NCBI RefSeq assembly: GCF_004923205.2
Contig: NZ_SELD02000007.1
Span: 61,244-125,243 of the forward strand
DNA: 64,000 bases
Source: Paracoccus aeridis
Lineage (GTDB): Bacteria; Pseudomonadota; Alphaproteobacteria; Rhodobacterales; Rhodobacteraceae
Direction: 5' to 3'
Positions 46,994 through 56,357 of the stretch are shown here, piece after piece (positions within the stretch are counted from its first letter, which is position 1; every line of letters begins with the position of its first letter). A program made the position numbers and the translations under genes. Below the pieces are notes generated by a model, which was given only the letters and a program-made list of their open reading frames with translations, had not been told where the DNA came from and made no database searches.

Positions 46994-49339
46994 TCAGCCC
47001 TGCGGCTGGAGGTCGGACGCCTCTCCGGCCGTGGCGGTGGTGTCCTGCGAGGGCGTCGCCGCGGACTCCGGAGCATTTCCAACCACTTCCGCGTCTTTCT
47101 TCTTGCGGCTTCGCGTCGCGCGCTTGCGGGCCGGGGCCTTCGCCTCGCCTGCCTCCGCCTCGCCTTCCCCGGCCGGCGCCTCGGTGCCGGGCTGATCCAC
47201 CGCGGGCGTCTTGCGCGCGCGCGTGCGTCGCTTGGGCGCGGGCTTTTCGGCAGGTTCCGCAGCCGCCTCGGCCGCCGGCGCGTCAACTTCCGTGGTGGCT
47301 TCCGGTGCCGGGTCTGCACCGGCCGTCACCGTCCCGGCCGGCGCGTCGGCTGACGTCTCGACCCCGGCGTCATCCGAAGGCTTTTCAGCCTTCGCGCGCG
47401 AACGGCGGCGGGCCGGCTTCTTCGGCTCGGCCGGCTTCTGTTCCGCGGCGTCCAGCGCTTCGCGCTTCTGCTTCTCCGCGTTCTGTCCCTCGGCGCTGTC
47501 CTCGACGGAGGCGGGCGTCGTGATCGGCTCGGCGACCTGCGCGGCGACCGGCGTCTCGTCGAGCTGGCGGTCGTCGGCGCGCGCCTCCTCGGACGCGGGC
47601 AGGTCGGAGGAGGGTTGCGCGGCCTCTGCGCTGCGGAAGCTCGTCAGCATGAAGTCCGGGACATGGTCGCCCAGCCCCATCACCGCCGGGCCGCGGTCGC
47701 GCTCGCGGTAGCGATCGCGGCGGTCGTCGCGGTTCCGGTCACCCCGGCCTTCGCCCCGGTCATCGCGCCGCTCCTCACCCCGACCTTCGCCTCGGTCGTC
47801 GCGGCGGCCGTTGCGCGGGTTGTCGTTGCGATCCTCGCGGCGTTCGTCACGGCGATCCTCACGGCGGTCATCGCGGCGGCCACCCTGCTCGCCACCGCTT
47901 CGACCCTCGCCGGACCCGCCACGGCGACGGTCGCCGCGCGAGGATCGGGTCTCGGGCAGGTCCACGCGGCCGCCTTCGGTCACCGTCTCGATGGCGGGGG
48001 GCAGGCCGTTGTCGTCGCCCGCGGCCGCGCGGACGCGGGGCCGTTCCTCGCGGACCTCGTCGCGCGCTGCATCGTCGCGGCGCGGCTCGCTCCTGCGCGA
48101 CCGGGTGCGGCTGCGCCCGCCTGCTGATGCGCCGCGGCCGGCGTCGCGCGGTTCGCGCGGCGCTTTCTGCGCGTCGTCGCTGAGCGAGAACCCCTCGGGC
48201 AGGGCCGCGCGCGGAAGCGACTGCTTCACCAGCGATTCGATGGCGGACAGGTACTTGTCGTCCGCAGGGGTCGCGATCGAGATGGCGGTCCCCAGCCGAC
48301 CGGCCCGGCCCGTGCGGCCGATGCGGTGGACATAATCCTCGGCATGGCTGGGCAGGTCGAAGTTGAACACGTGGCTGACGGCCGGGATGTCCAGACCGCG
48401 CGCGGCCACGTCCGACGCGATCAGGAACCGCAGCGTCCCGTCGCGGAACCCGTCCAGCGTCGCCATGCGCTGGCGCTGTTCCAGGTCGCCGTGGATCGGG
48501 GCCGCGTCGTACCCGTGCGCCTTGAGCGACTTGGCGACGATGTCGACTTCGGTCTTGCGATTGCAGAAGACGATCGCGTTCTTGAGCGCGTCCCCCTCGG
48601 CGTCGATCAGCGCGCGCAGCAGCTCGCGCTTCTGCTTGGCGGTCTGGTCCTTCCGGGTGGGGGTCAGCTCGACCAGCTTCTGGGTGATCGTCTCGCTGGT
48701 GGTGGCCTGGCGCGCGACCTCGATCCGCACGGGGGCGTGCAGGAAGGTGTTGGTGATCCGCTCGATCTCGGGCGCCATGGTGGCCGAGAAGAACAGCGTC
48801 TGGCGCGAGAACGGCGTCAGCTGGAAGATCCGCTCGATGTCGGGGATGAACCCCATGTCGAGCATGCGGTCAGCCTCGTCCACCACCATGATCTGGACGC
48901 CCTGCAGCAGCAGGTTGCCGCGTTCGAAGTGGTCCAGAAGGCGGCCCGGTGTCGCGATCAGCACGTCGACGCCGCGGTCGATCAGCTGTTCCTGGTCGCG
49001 CATCGACACGCCGCCGATCAGCAGCGCCTTGGTCAGCCGCGTGTGCCTGGCGTAGATGTCGAAGTTCTCGGCCACCTGGGCGGCGAGTTCGCGCGTCGGG
49101 CACAGGACCAGGCTGCGCGGCATCCGCGCGCGGGCGCGGCCGCGGCCCAGAAGCGTGATCATCGGCAGCGTGAAACTTGCCGTCTTGCCGGTGCCGGTCT
49201 GGGCGATGCCGAGGACGTCGCGGCCTTCCAGCGCGGGCGGAATCGCGCCTTCCTGGATCGGGGTGGGCGTCGTGTAGCCGGCCTCGTCGATGGCCTTGAG
49301 CACCTTGGGGTCGAGCTTTAGGTCGGAAAACTGGGTCAT
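46994..49339 (-). CDS. rhlE: DEAD-box RNA helicase, RhlE-like, with long charged C-terminal tail
   Basis: This 781-residue protein has a RhlE-type core in residues 1-375. Motifs are TPTPIQEGAIPPALEGRD, AQTGTGKT, PTRELAAQ, TPGRLLDH, the DEAD box in VVDEADRMLDMGF, SAT, and HRIGRTGRAG. Residues of about 385-781 are low complexity. First comes an Arg/Asp/Gly-rich block (repeats such as RRDDRREDRRDERREDRND), then a Glu/Ala/Pro-rich region with Lys/Arg patches. Such tails bind RNA or RNase E degradosome partners and can drive phase separation. It is about 350 residues longer than E. coli RhlE. Confidence 0.92.
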   Translation of the reverse strand: MTQFSDLKLDPKVLKAIDEAGYTTPTPIQEGAIPPALEGRDVLGIAQTGTGKTASFTLPMITLLGRGRARARMPRSLVLCPTRELAAQVAENFDIYARHTRLTKALLIGGVSMRDQEQLIDRGVDVLIATPGRLLDHFERGNLLLQGVQIMVVDEADRMLDMGFIPDIERIFQLTPFSRQTLFFSATMAPEIERITNTFLHAPVRIEVARQATTSETITQKLVELTPTRKDQTAKQKRELLRALIDAEGDALKNAIVFCNRKTEVDIVAKSLKAHGYDAAPIHGDLEQRQRMATLDGFRDGTLRFLIASDVAARGLDIPAVSHVFNFDLPSHAEDYVHRIGRTGRAGRLGTAISIATPADDKYLSAIESLVKQSLPRAALPEGFSLSDDAQKAPREPRDAGRGASAGGRSRTRSRRSEPRRDDAARDEVREERPRVRAAAGDDNGLPPAIETVTEGGRVDLPETRSSRGDRRRGGSGEGRSGGEQGGRRDDRREDRRDERREDRNDNPRNGRRDDRGEGRGEERRDDRGEGRGDRNRDDRRDRYRERDRGPAVMGLGDHVPDFMLTSFRSAEAAQPSSDLPASEEARADDRQLDETPVAAQVAEPITTPASVEDSAEGQNAEKQKREALDAAEQKPAEPKKPARRRSRAKAEKPSDDAGVETSADAPAGTVTAGADPAPEATTEVDAPAAEAAAEPAEKPAPKRRTRARKTPAVDQPGTEAPAGEGEAEAGEAKAPARKRATRSRKKKDAEVVGNAPESAATPSQDTTATAGEASDLQPQG

Positions 49340-49760
49340 TCAGGGGCTTTCGTGATGGAAGTGTCGTCGTCCGTGGATGCGGCCAGGCCCTGCCTGTCCG
49401 CCTGTCTCCGGGACGCTTCGATCTCCACGCGCCCCTCGGCCGCCCGCCGGATGCGGGCATTGGGGCTGCTAACGCAAAAGCACCGCTGCGTCAATGTTTT
49501 CGCGCGGGAACAGCGTCTCGCGGCGGGCGGGGCCGACGCATTGCCGTTGCGGCGCGATGAACGGCGCGACGCGCCCGGTCTTGCCGGGCTATTCGGAACG
49601 GGGTCGGATTGTTCCGGCGCAGGGCTGGAACCCGGCGGCGCGGCAGGGCAGTCTGCCCTGCATCGCCGGTCACGCACGGGGCCGCAATCGCAGGTTGAAG
49701 TCGTCCTGCGATCGCCGTTATGGCCTGACGTGACTTGTTTTGCCGCAGAGGTTCTGGCCG
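49340..49760. other. Gene-free region between the helicase and an SRPBCC-like gene
   Basis: This is about 420 bp between divergent genes. No frame shows family similarity. An inverted repeat TCGCAGG-N10-CCTGCGA (49688-49711) and a short GCAGGGCAGTCTGCCCTGC hairpin (49642-49660) are the only structures seen. A long 5' leader for the helicase mRNA, as in several DEAD-box and cold-shock genes, would fit here but is not shown. Confidence 0.45.
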
Positions 49761-50234
49761 ATGAAGTTTGCAACCCGTCAGGACAGTGAGTTGCCCGCCG
49801 AAGACCTGTTCGCCGCCATCAGCGACTTTCCCCTGGCCGAACGGATGCTGGTCAGCAAGGGCGCGCAGGTCCGCAGGCTGGACCCGTCCCGCGAGCCCGG
49901 CGCGGGCATGGCCTGGCAGGTCGGGTTCGACTTCCGCGGTAAGCGGCGCGACATGCGGCTTTCCGTGATCCGCTTCGACCGGCCCGAGAACCTGACGATG
50001 GAAGGGGTGAGCGAGATGTTCGACCTGACCATCGAGATGACGGTGATCGCGCTCACCCGCGCCAAGTCGCGCCTGATCTTCGAGGTCGAGGCCAAGCCCC
50101 GCAACATGCGCGCGCGCCTGCTTCTGCAGACCGCGAAGCTGGGCAAGTCGCAGCTCGACCGGCAGTTCGCGTCCCGGATCGCGTATTACGTCGCCGGGAT
50201 CTCGGGCGCGCACCGGCCGCGGCAGGTGCGCTAG
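49761..50234 (+). CDS. SRPBCC-like (START-fold) protein of unknown function
   Basis: This 157-residue protein begins MKFATRQDSELPAEDLFAAI. The pattern of an N-terminal strand, the helix LFAAISDFPLAERML, a run of strands and a long C-terminal helix resembles polyketide-cyclase/START-like SRPBCC proteins. No catalytic motif or signal peptide is visible. Homologues of this length are, as far as I recall, conserved as hypothetical proteins in Rhodobacterales. It is convergent with pheA, 17 bp apart. Confidence 0.7.
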   Translation: MKFATRQDSELPAEDLFAAISDFPLAERMLVSKGAQVRRLDPSREPGAGMAWQVGFDFRGKRRDMRLSVIRFDRPENLTMEGVSEMFDLTIEMTVIALTRAKSRLIFEVEAKPRNMRARLLLQTAKLGKSQLDRQFASRIAYYVAGISGAHRPRQVR

Positions 50235-50251
50235 GCCCCGGTTCGACGGGA

Positions 50252-51148
50252 TCAGCCCCGGTCGGCCCGCGACGGGTCGGACGGGTAGACGCCCAGAATC
50301 TTCAGGGACGACGTGAAGTACCCCAGCTCCTCCAGCGCGCGTGCGACCGCGGGATCGTCGGGGTGCCCCTCGACGTCGGCGTGGAACTGCGTCGCGGTGA
50401 AGACGCCGTCCAGCATGTAGCTTTCCAGCTTGGTCATGTTGACGCCGTTGGTCGCGAAGCCCCCCATCGCCTTGTAGAGCGCAGCCGGAATGTTGCGGAC
50501 GCGGAAGACGAAGCTGGTCAGCATCGCTTCCGACCCCTCGCGGTTCGGCCGGCGGGAATGGTCGGCGTCGCGCGACATGATCAGGAAGCGGGTCGTGTTG
50601 TTGGGCCGGTCCTCGATCCCTTGCGCGAGGTTGTCCAGCCCGTAGATCTCGCCCGCGAGGCTGCTTGCCAGCGCCGCGCGGGACGGATCGCCCCCTTCGG
50701 CCACCAGCAGCGCGCTGCCCGCGGTGTCGGGGCCCACGACCGAGCGGATGTCGTGCCGCCGCAGGAAGTCCCGGCACTGGCCCAGCAGCATCGTGTGGCT
50801 CATCGCCTCGCGCACGTCCGACAGCTTCGCGCCGGGCACGCCCAGAAGGCTGATCTGAACGCGCACGAAGCATTCGCCGATGATGTGCAGCCCGGATTCG
50901 GGCAGCAGGTGGTGGATGTCCGCGACCCGGCCATAGGTCGAATTCTCGACCGGCAGCATCGCAAGGTCGGCCCTGTGGCTGCGCACCGCGTCGATGGCGT
51001 CCTCGAAGGTGCGGCAGGGCAGCGCCTCCATCTGCGGGCGGGCGGCCCGACACGCCTCGTGGCTGTAGGCGCCGGGCTCGCCCTGGAAGGCGATGCGGTT
51101 GGTCGGGGCGGCGGTGCTTGCGGCGGGGGCGACGGTGGCGGCGGACAT
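50252..51148 (-). CDS. pheA: Prephenate dehydratase
   Basis: This 298-residue monofunctional enzyme converts prephenate to phenylpyruvate in phenylalanine synthesis. The catalytic domain starts RIAFQGEPGAYSHEACRAA and includes LPVENSTYGRVADIHHLL and the TRF motif in NTTRFLIMSRD. A C-terminal ACT domain (RVRNIPAALYKAMGGFATNG, KLESYMLDG) should mediate feedback inhibition by phenylalanine. No chorismate mutase domain is fused. The start at 51148 has AGGA upstream. Confidence 0.95.
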   Translation of the reverse strand: MSAATVAPAASTAAPTNRIAFQGEPGAYSHEACRAARPQMEALPCRTFEDAIDAVRSHRADLAMLPVENSTYGRVADIHHLLPESGLHIIGECFVRVQISLLGVPGAKLSDVREAMSHTMLLGQCRDFLRRHDIRSVVGPDTAGSALLVAEGGDPSRAALASSLAGEIYGLDNLAQGIEDRPNNTTRFLIMSRDADHSRRPNREGSEAMLTSFVFRVRNIPAALYKAMGGFATNGVNMTKLESYMLDGVFTATQFHADVEGHPDDPAVARALEELGYFTSSLKILGVYPSDPSRADRG

Positions 51149-51329
51149 CGGACTGATCCTGCTGGTGCGGTGGAACGGCGGGCGGCTGGCGGGGGCGGCA
51201 TCGTGTCGCGCCCCGCACGGGTCCGGGCGGGTTTGCACGCGGCGGGGCAGAACTATACCTTGAACCGGCCGAGGGAAAGCGGGTAGACACCCGGCAGTTC
51301 CACGGCTCACCGGACAAGGGATAGCGGGC

Positions 51330-51863
51330 ATGTTCAACACGATGACCATTACGAAAGCGGCAGGCGCACTGATCGGCTCGCTGCTGTTTTTGCTGCTGGT
51401 GTCGTGGGGGGCGTCGGGCCTGTATCACGTCGGCCCCACCGGGCACGTGGCCGAGGGCGAGGAGCATCCGCAGGCCTATTCGATCGCGGTCGAGGAAGCG
51501 GCACCCGCCGGGGCCGAGGCTGAGGCAGAGGTCGTGGACATCAACGCGCTGCTCGCATCGGCCGACCCGGCCGCGGGCGAAAAGGTGTTCGGCCGCTGCA
51601 AGGCCTGCCACAAGCTCGACGGGACCAACGGCACCGGCCCGCACCTGGACGGCGTGGTGAACCGCGCGATGGCCTCGACCGACTTCAACTATTCCGAAGC
51701 GATGGTCGCCCACGCGGCCGAAGCGCCGACCTGGACCCCCGAGGCGCTGCAGGAGTTCCTCGCCAACCCCAAGGGCGTCGTCCCGGGCACCAAGATGACC
51801 TTCGCGGGCCTGCCCAAGCCGCAGGAACGCGCGAACCTGATCGCCTACCTGCAGGCGCAATGA
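51330..51863 (+). CDS. cycM: Membrane-anchored cytochrome c (CycM/c552-like)
   Basis: This 177-residue class I cytochrome c has an uncleaved N-terminal anchor (residues 9-30, [20 protein letters not shown]) and a charged Ala/Glu linker to about residue 70. The heme domain has C90-x-x-C93-H94 in CKACHKLDG and the axial Met146 in PGTKMTFAG. It closely resembles Paracoccus cytochrome c552 (CycM), which carries electrons from the bc1 complex to aa3 oxidase. It stands alone and is followed by a strong terminator. Confidence 0.94.
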   Translation: MFNTMTITKAAGALIGSLLFLLLVSWGASGLYHVGPTGHVAEGEEHPQAYSIAVEEAAPAGAEAEAEVVDINALLASADPAAGEKVFGRCKACHKLDGTNGTGPHLDGVVNRAMASTDFNYSEAMVAHAAEAPTWTPEALQEFLANPKGVVPGTKMTFAGLPKPQERANLIAYLQAQ

Positions 51864-51888
51864 CGGCACCGCTTGGTGAACTGCTTCC

Positions 51889-51916
51889 AGGGCGCGGGTT
51901 TCCGCGCCCTTTTCGT
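51889..51916 (+). terminator. Rho-independent terminator after cycM
   Basis: A perfect 9-bp stem (AGGGCGCGG, loop GTTT, CCGCGCCCT) is followed directly by TTTTCG, 25 bp after the cycM stop. It is the clearest intrinsic terminator in the window. Confidence 0.9.
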
Positions 51917-52080
51917 TTTCGCGCCCGGGCCTGAACGTCACCCCCGACACGTCACGAATCCGGGACCGCGCTTGCGCGCCGGGCGTCCGCCGCTCTAGCC
52001 TGCCCGCCAGGCCCTGCGGCCGGACGGAAGGGTGGGATCGGATGAAGCTGCTTGGCGCCAACGGGATTGCCACGAGGATC

Positions 52081-52104
52081 GGGGCAGGGGCAGGGGCAGG
52101 GGCG
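52081..52104 (+). repeat. Hexanucleotide repeat in the yejA signal region
   Basis: GGGGCA occurs three times followed by GGGGCG, encoding alternating Gly-Ala in the signal-peptide region. Changes in copy number would alter the hydrophobic core length in steps of two residues but would not shift the frame. Confidence 0.7.
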
Positions 52105-53186
52105 GGGACGGCCATGGCGGCGCTGGCGCTGTCCGCCGGGTTGGCGCTGGCACAGCAACCGGCCCCCGCGCCGACGACCGGGGCCGCGCCCGCCGCGGCG
52201 ACGCCCCTCGAAACGCCCGCCACCGCAACGCCCGCCACCGCTGAGCCTGCGGTCCAGCCTGCACCCGCAGCCGAGCCGACCACGATCGCACATGGCGTGT
52301 CGGTCTTCGGCGACCTGAAGCTGCCGCCCGATTTCCAGCACCTCGCCTACGTCAACCCCGACGCGCCGAAGGGCGGCGAGATCAGCGAATGGCAGCCGGG
52401 GGGCTTCGACAGCTTCAACCCCTTCACCATCAAGGGCCGCGGCGCCGCGCTGTCGACCGTGATGCTGGAAAGCCTGCTCACCGGGACCGCGGACGAGGTC
52501 GGCGCCGCCTACTGCCTTCTGTGCGAAACGATCGAATACCCCGAAAGCCGCGACTGGGTGATCTTCCACCTGCGGCCCGAGGCCAGGTTCTCGGACGGGA
52601 CGCCCGTCACCGCGCAGGACGTGATGTTTTCCTACGAACAGCTGCGCGACAAGGGCCTGTCGTCCTTCCGGGCCGTGTTCGCCCAGCAGGTCGCGGCGGC
52701 CGAGGTGCTGGACGACCACAGCATCCGCTTCACCTTCACCCCCGACTACCCGCGCCGCGACCTGATCCAGTCGGTCGGCGGCCTGCCGGTGTTCTCGCGC
52801 GCCGATTTCCAGGCCAACGCGCGCGAGCTGGGCGAAAGCTCGGCCAGGCCGTTCATCGGCTCAGGCCCCTACATGTTCGAAAGCGCCGACATGGGCCGCA
52901 GCGTCCGCTACGTCCGCAACCCCGACTACTGGGGCGAGGACCTGCCGATCAATGTCGGCCGCAACAATTTCGACCGCATCCGGATCGAGTATTTCGGCGA
53001 CTACGAGACCGCGTTCGAGGCGTTCAAGGCCGGCGCCTACACCTTCCGCAACGAGGCGAGCAGCATCATCTGGGCGACCCGCTACGACTTCCCCGCCTTC
53101 ACGAGCGGCCACGTCGTGAAGGAAGAGCTGGCGAATGGCAACGTGGCCAGCGGGCAGGCGTGGGTGATGAACCTGCGCCGGCCGCA

Positions 53187-53286
53187 GTTCCAGGACCCGC
53201 GCGTGCGCGAGGCGCTGGCTCGAAGGCACGCTGATCCAGGTGGCGCTTGGCGACGTTCCAGGACCCGCGCGTGCGCGAGGCGCTGG
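53187..53286 (+). repeat. 32-bp direct repeat with 36-bp intervening sequence inside yejA
   Basis: The same 32 bp occurs at 53187-53218 and 53255-53286, starting GTTCCAGGACCC and ending GAGGCGCTGG. The repeats are identical, and the 36 bp between them match nothing else I noticed in the window. The repeat-to-repeat distance of 68 bp is not a multiple of three and causes the frameshift. Confidence 0.9.
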
Positions 53287-54177
53287 GGCTTGCGTTCAAC
53301 TTCGAATGGTCCAACGCGACGCTGTTCTATGGCCTCTACGAGCGGGTACAAAGCTTCTGGGAGAACTCGCCGCTCGAGGCGACGGGCAAGCCCTCGTCCA
53401 ACGAGCTCGCGATCCTTAAGCCGCTCGAAGCCGACCTGCCGCCGGGCGTCCTGACCGACGACGCGGTCGTGGCTCCCACCAGCGGCGAACGCCAGCTGGA
53501 CCGCGCCAACCTGCGCCGCGCGGGCGCGCTGCTGGACGCGGCCGGCTGGACCGTCGCGGCTGGATCGCCCGACGGACTGCGCCGCAACGCCGAAGGCCGG
53601 ACGCTGCGGGTCGAGGTGCTGAACGATTCACAGACCTTCGACCGGGTCGTGAACCCGTTCGTCCAGAACCTGCGCACGCTCGGCGTCGATGCCGTTCATA
53701 CCCGCGTGGACGAGGCGCAGATGGAATCGCGCCTGCGCCAGCACGACTTCGACATGGCCAATCCCAGCCAGCCGCTCGGGCAGGACCTGATCCCCGGCGC
53801 GGGGCTGCAGCAGTACTTCGGATCGAACTCGACCGGCGACGTGTTCAACGCGATGGGACTGGCCAACCCGGCCGTCGACAAGCTGATCTCGCTGGTAGAG
53901 AACGCGACCACGCAGGAGGAGTTGGCCACCCGCGTCCACGCGCTCGACCGGACCTTGCGCGCGCTGCGCTTCTGGGTGCCGCAATGGTACAAGGCCACCC
54001 ACACCGTCGCCTACTGGGACATGTACGACCACCCCGACACGCTGCCGCCCTACGCGTTGGGCGAGCTTGATTTCTGGTGGTACGACGCCGATAAGGCGGA
54101 AAAGCTGAGAAGCGCGGGGGCGCTGCGCTGAGGCGCGGCGTCGAACCCGGGACCAGCCGAGCACGGAGCGGATCACG

Positions 54178-55257
54178 ATGGGCGCATATCTCCTGCGGCG
54201 GCTGCTGCTGATCGTCCCGACGCTGATCGGGATCATGCTCGTCAACTTCACCCTGACGCAGTTCGTCCCCGGCGGCCCGATCGAACAGATCGCCGCCCGC
54301 ATGCAGGGCGAAGGCGACGTGTTCCGCAACATCGCGGGCGGCGGCGACGCGGGCCAGTCTGGCGGGACGGAACAGCAGTACGGCGGCGCGCAGGGCCTGC
54401 CGCCCGAGTTCATCGCCGAACTGGAAAAGGAGTTCGGCTTCGACAAGCCGCCGGCCGAGCGGTTCGTCACGATGCTGGGCAACTACCTGCGCTTCGACTT
54501 CGGCGAAAGCTGGTTCAGGTCGATCAGCGTGGTGGACCTTGTGCTGGAAAAGATGCCGGTCTCAATCACGCTGGGGCTGTGGTCGACGCTGCTGGCCTAC
54601 CTGATCTCGATCCCGCTGGGCATCCGAAAGGCGGTCCGCGACGGCACGCCCTTCGACACCTGGACCTCCAGCGCGATCATCGTGGGCTACGCGATCCCGG
54701 GCTTCCTGTTCGCCGTGCTGCTGATGGTGCTGTTCGCGGGCGGGTCCTACTGGAAGATCTTCCCGCTGCGCGGCCTGACCAGCGACGACTTCGACCAGCT
54801 GACGCTGTGGGGGCAGGTCAAGGACTACCTGTGGCACATCACGCTGCCGGTGATCGCGGCCACCATCTCCAGCTTCGCGACGCTGACGCTGCTGACGAAG
54901 AACAGCTTTCTTGACGAGATCAACAAGCAGTACGTGATGACCGCGCGCGCCAAGGGCCTGACGCAGCGCCGGGTGCTGTACGGCCACGTTTTCCGCAACG
55001 CCATGCTGATCGTGATCGCGGGCTTTCCCGCGCTGTTTCTCGGCGTGTTCTTCGGCTCCTCGATCCTGATCGAGACGATCTTCTCGCTCGACGGGCTTGG
55101 CCGCCTGGGGTTCGAGGCGGCGGTGCAGCGCGACTATCCCGTGATCTTCGGCACGCTCTACGTCTTCGGGCTCATGGGCCTTCTGATCGGCATCCTGTCG
55201 GACCTCACCTATGTCCTCGTCGATCCACGCATCGACTTCGAGAAACGCGCCGGATGA
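54178..55257 (+). CDS. yejB: Peptide ABC transporter permease (YejB-like)
   Basis: This 359-residue permease begins [20 protein letters not shown]. It has the YejB-type long first periplasmic loop, which includes [18 protein letters not shown] and a Gly/Gln-rich insert, longer than in OppB. The EAA loop is at [20 protein letters not shown]. Six helices are expected. It overlaps yejE by 4 bp. In E. coli YejABEF imports microcin C and peptides. Confidence 0.92.
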   Translation: MGAYLLRRLLLIVPTLIGIMLVNFTLTQFVPGGPIEQIAARMQGEGDVFRNIAGGGDAGQSGGTEQQYGGAQGLPPEFIAELEKEFGFDKPPAERFVTMLGNYLRFDFGESWFRSISVVDLVLEKMPVSITLGLWSTLLAYLISIPLGIRKAVRDGTPFDTWTSSAIIVGYAIPGFLFAVLLMVLFAGGSYWKIFPLRGLTSDDFDQLTLWGQVKDYLWHITLPVIAATISSFATLTLLTKNSFLDEINKQYVMTARAKGLTQRRVLYGHVFRNAMLIVIAGFPALFLGVFFGSSILIETIFSLDGLGRLGFEAAVQRDYPVIFGTLYVFGLMGLLIGILSDLTYVLVDPRIDFEKRAG

Positions 55258-56357
55258 TGCTGTCGCCCCTGAACCAGCGCCGCTGGCGCAACTTCCGCCG
55301 CAACCGCCGCGCCTTCTGGTCGCTGGTGATCTTCGCGGTGCTGTTCGTCCTGTCGCTGCTGGCCGAGGTGATCGCCAACGACAAGCCGATCGTCGTCGGC
55401 TATCGGGGCGAGCTCTACTTCCCCGCCTACCGCTTCTACCCGGAAACGACCTTCGGCGGCGACTTCGGGACCGAGGCGATCTACCGCGATCCCGGCGTCC
55501 AGTGCCTGATCGTGTCCGGCGGCCGCCCCGAATGCTGGGACGCCCCCGAGGACGTGATGGCGCAGGTGAAGGCGGGGACGTCGGACGTCCCGAAGGCCGA
55601 GCAGGGCTGGATGGTCTGGCCGCCGATCCCCTACCACTACCAGACGATCAACGACGTCGGCGCCGCCCCCAGCGCGCCCGACGGCGACCACTGGCTCGGC
55701 ACCGACGACACCACCCGCGACGTGGCGGCGCGCGTGATCTACGGCTTCCGCGTCTCGATGATGTTCACCCTGATCGTGACGATCGTGGCCTCGGCCCTCG
55801 GGATCGCGGCGGGCGCGGTGCAGGGGTATTTCGGCGGCCGCACGGACCTCGTGTTCCAGCGCCTGCTGGAAATCTGGGGCTCCACCCCGTCGCTCTACGT
55901 CATCATCATCCTGTTCGCGATCCTCGGGCGCAGCTTCTGGCTGCTGGTGTTCGTGTCGATCCTCTTCGGCTGGCCCGCGCTCGTGGGCGTGGTCCGGGCC
56001 GAGTTCCTGCGCGCCCGCAACCTCGAATACGTCCGCGCCGCGCGCGCGCTGGGGGTGAAGGACCGCACGATCATGTTCCGCCACATCCTGCCGAACGCGA
56101 TGGTGGCGACGCTCACGATGCTGCCCTTCGTCGTCACCGGCACGATCTCCAGCCTCGCCGCGCTCGACTACCTCGGCTACGGCCTGCCCGCGTCCGCGCC
56201 CTCGCTGGGCGAGCTCGCGCTGCAGGCCAAGCAGAACCTTCAGGCGCCGTGGCTGGGCTTCTCGGCCTTCTTCACCTTTGCGATCATGCTGTCGCTCCTC
56301 GTGTTCATGTTCGAGGGCATCCGCGACGCCTTCGACCCGCGCAAGACCTTCCGATGA
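55254..56357 (+). CDS. yejE: Peptide ABC transporter permease (YejE-like)
   Basis: This 367-residue partner permease begins with [19 protein letters not shown], typical of YejE. A large periplasmic segment holds FCVSG-like family features ([20 protein letters not shown]), followed by [20 protein letters not shown] and the EAA loop [20 protein letters not shown]. Start and stop overlap the neighbouring genes by 4 bp each. Confidence 0.92.
   Translation: MMLSPLNQRRWRNFRRNRRAFWSLVIFAVLFVLSLLAEVIANDKPIVVGYRGELYFPAYRFYPETTFGGDFGTEAIYRDPGVQCLIVSGGRPECWDAPEDVMAQVKAGTSDVPKAEQGWMVWPPIPYHYQTINDVGAAPSAPDGDHWLGTDDTTRDVAARVIYGFRVSMMFTLIVTIVASALGIAAGAVQGYFGGRTDLVFQRLLEIWGSTPSLYVIIILFAILGRSFWLLVFVSILFGWPALVGVVRAEFLRARNLEYVRAARALGVKDRTIMFRHILPNAMVATLTMLPFVVTGTISSLAALDYLGYGLPASAPSLGELALQAKQNLQAPWLGFSAFFTFAIMLSLLVFMFEGIRDAFDPRKTFR

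Larger units (their letters stand above)
52042..54131 (+). pseudogene. yejA: YejA-type peptide-binding protein gene, frameshifted by a 68-bp insertion
   Basis: The gene reads as a family 5 solute-binding protein of the YejA (microcin C/peptide) type. It begins MKLLGANGIATRIG with a signal segment, an Ala/Pro/Thr linker, then HGVSVFGDLKLPPDFQHLAY and GGEISEWQPGGFDSFNPFTI. The frame is lost at about 53219 and resumes from about 53256 in another frame (FQDPRVREALGLAFNFEWSN) to the stop at 54131. Removing exactly 68 bp (32-bp repeat plus 36-bp filler) restores one 673-residue protein. As given, translation would stop at 53454, yielding a 470-residue protein with a junk C-terminus. It precedes intact yejB, yejE and yejF. 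Either a recent mutation or an assembly error is possible. Confidence 0.85.

Noticed and set aside
52081..52104. Phase variation by the GGGGCA repeat in yejA
   Set aside because: The unit is 6 bp, so slippage keeps the frame. It could change signal-peptide length but would not switch the gene off.
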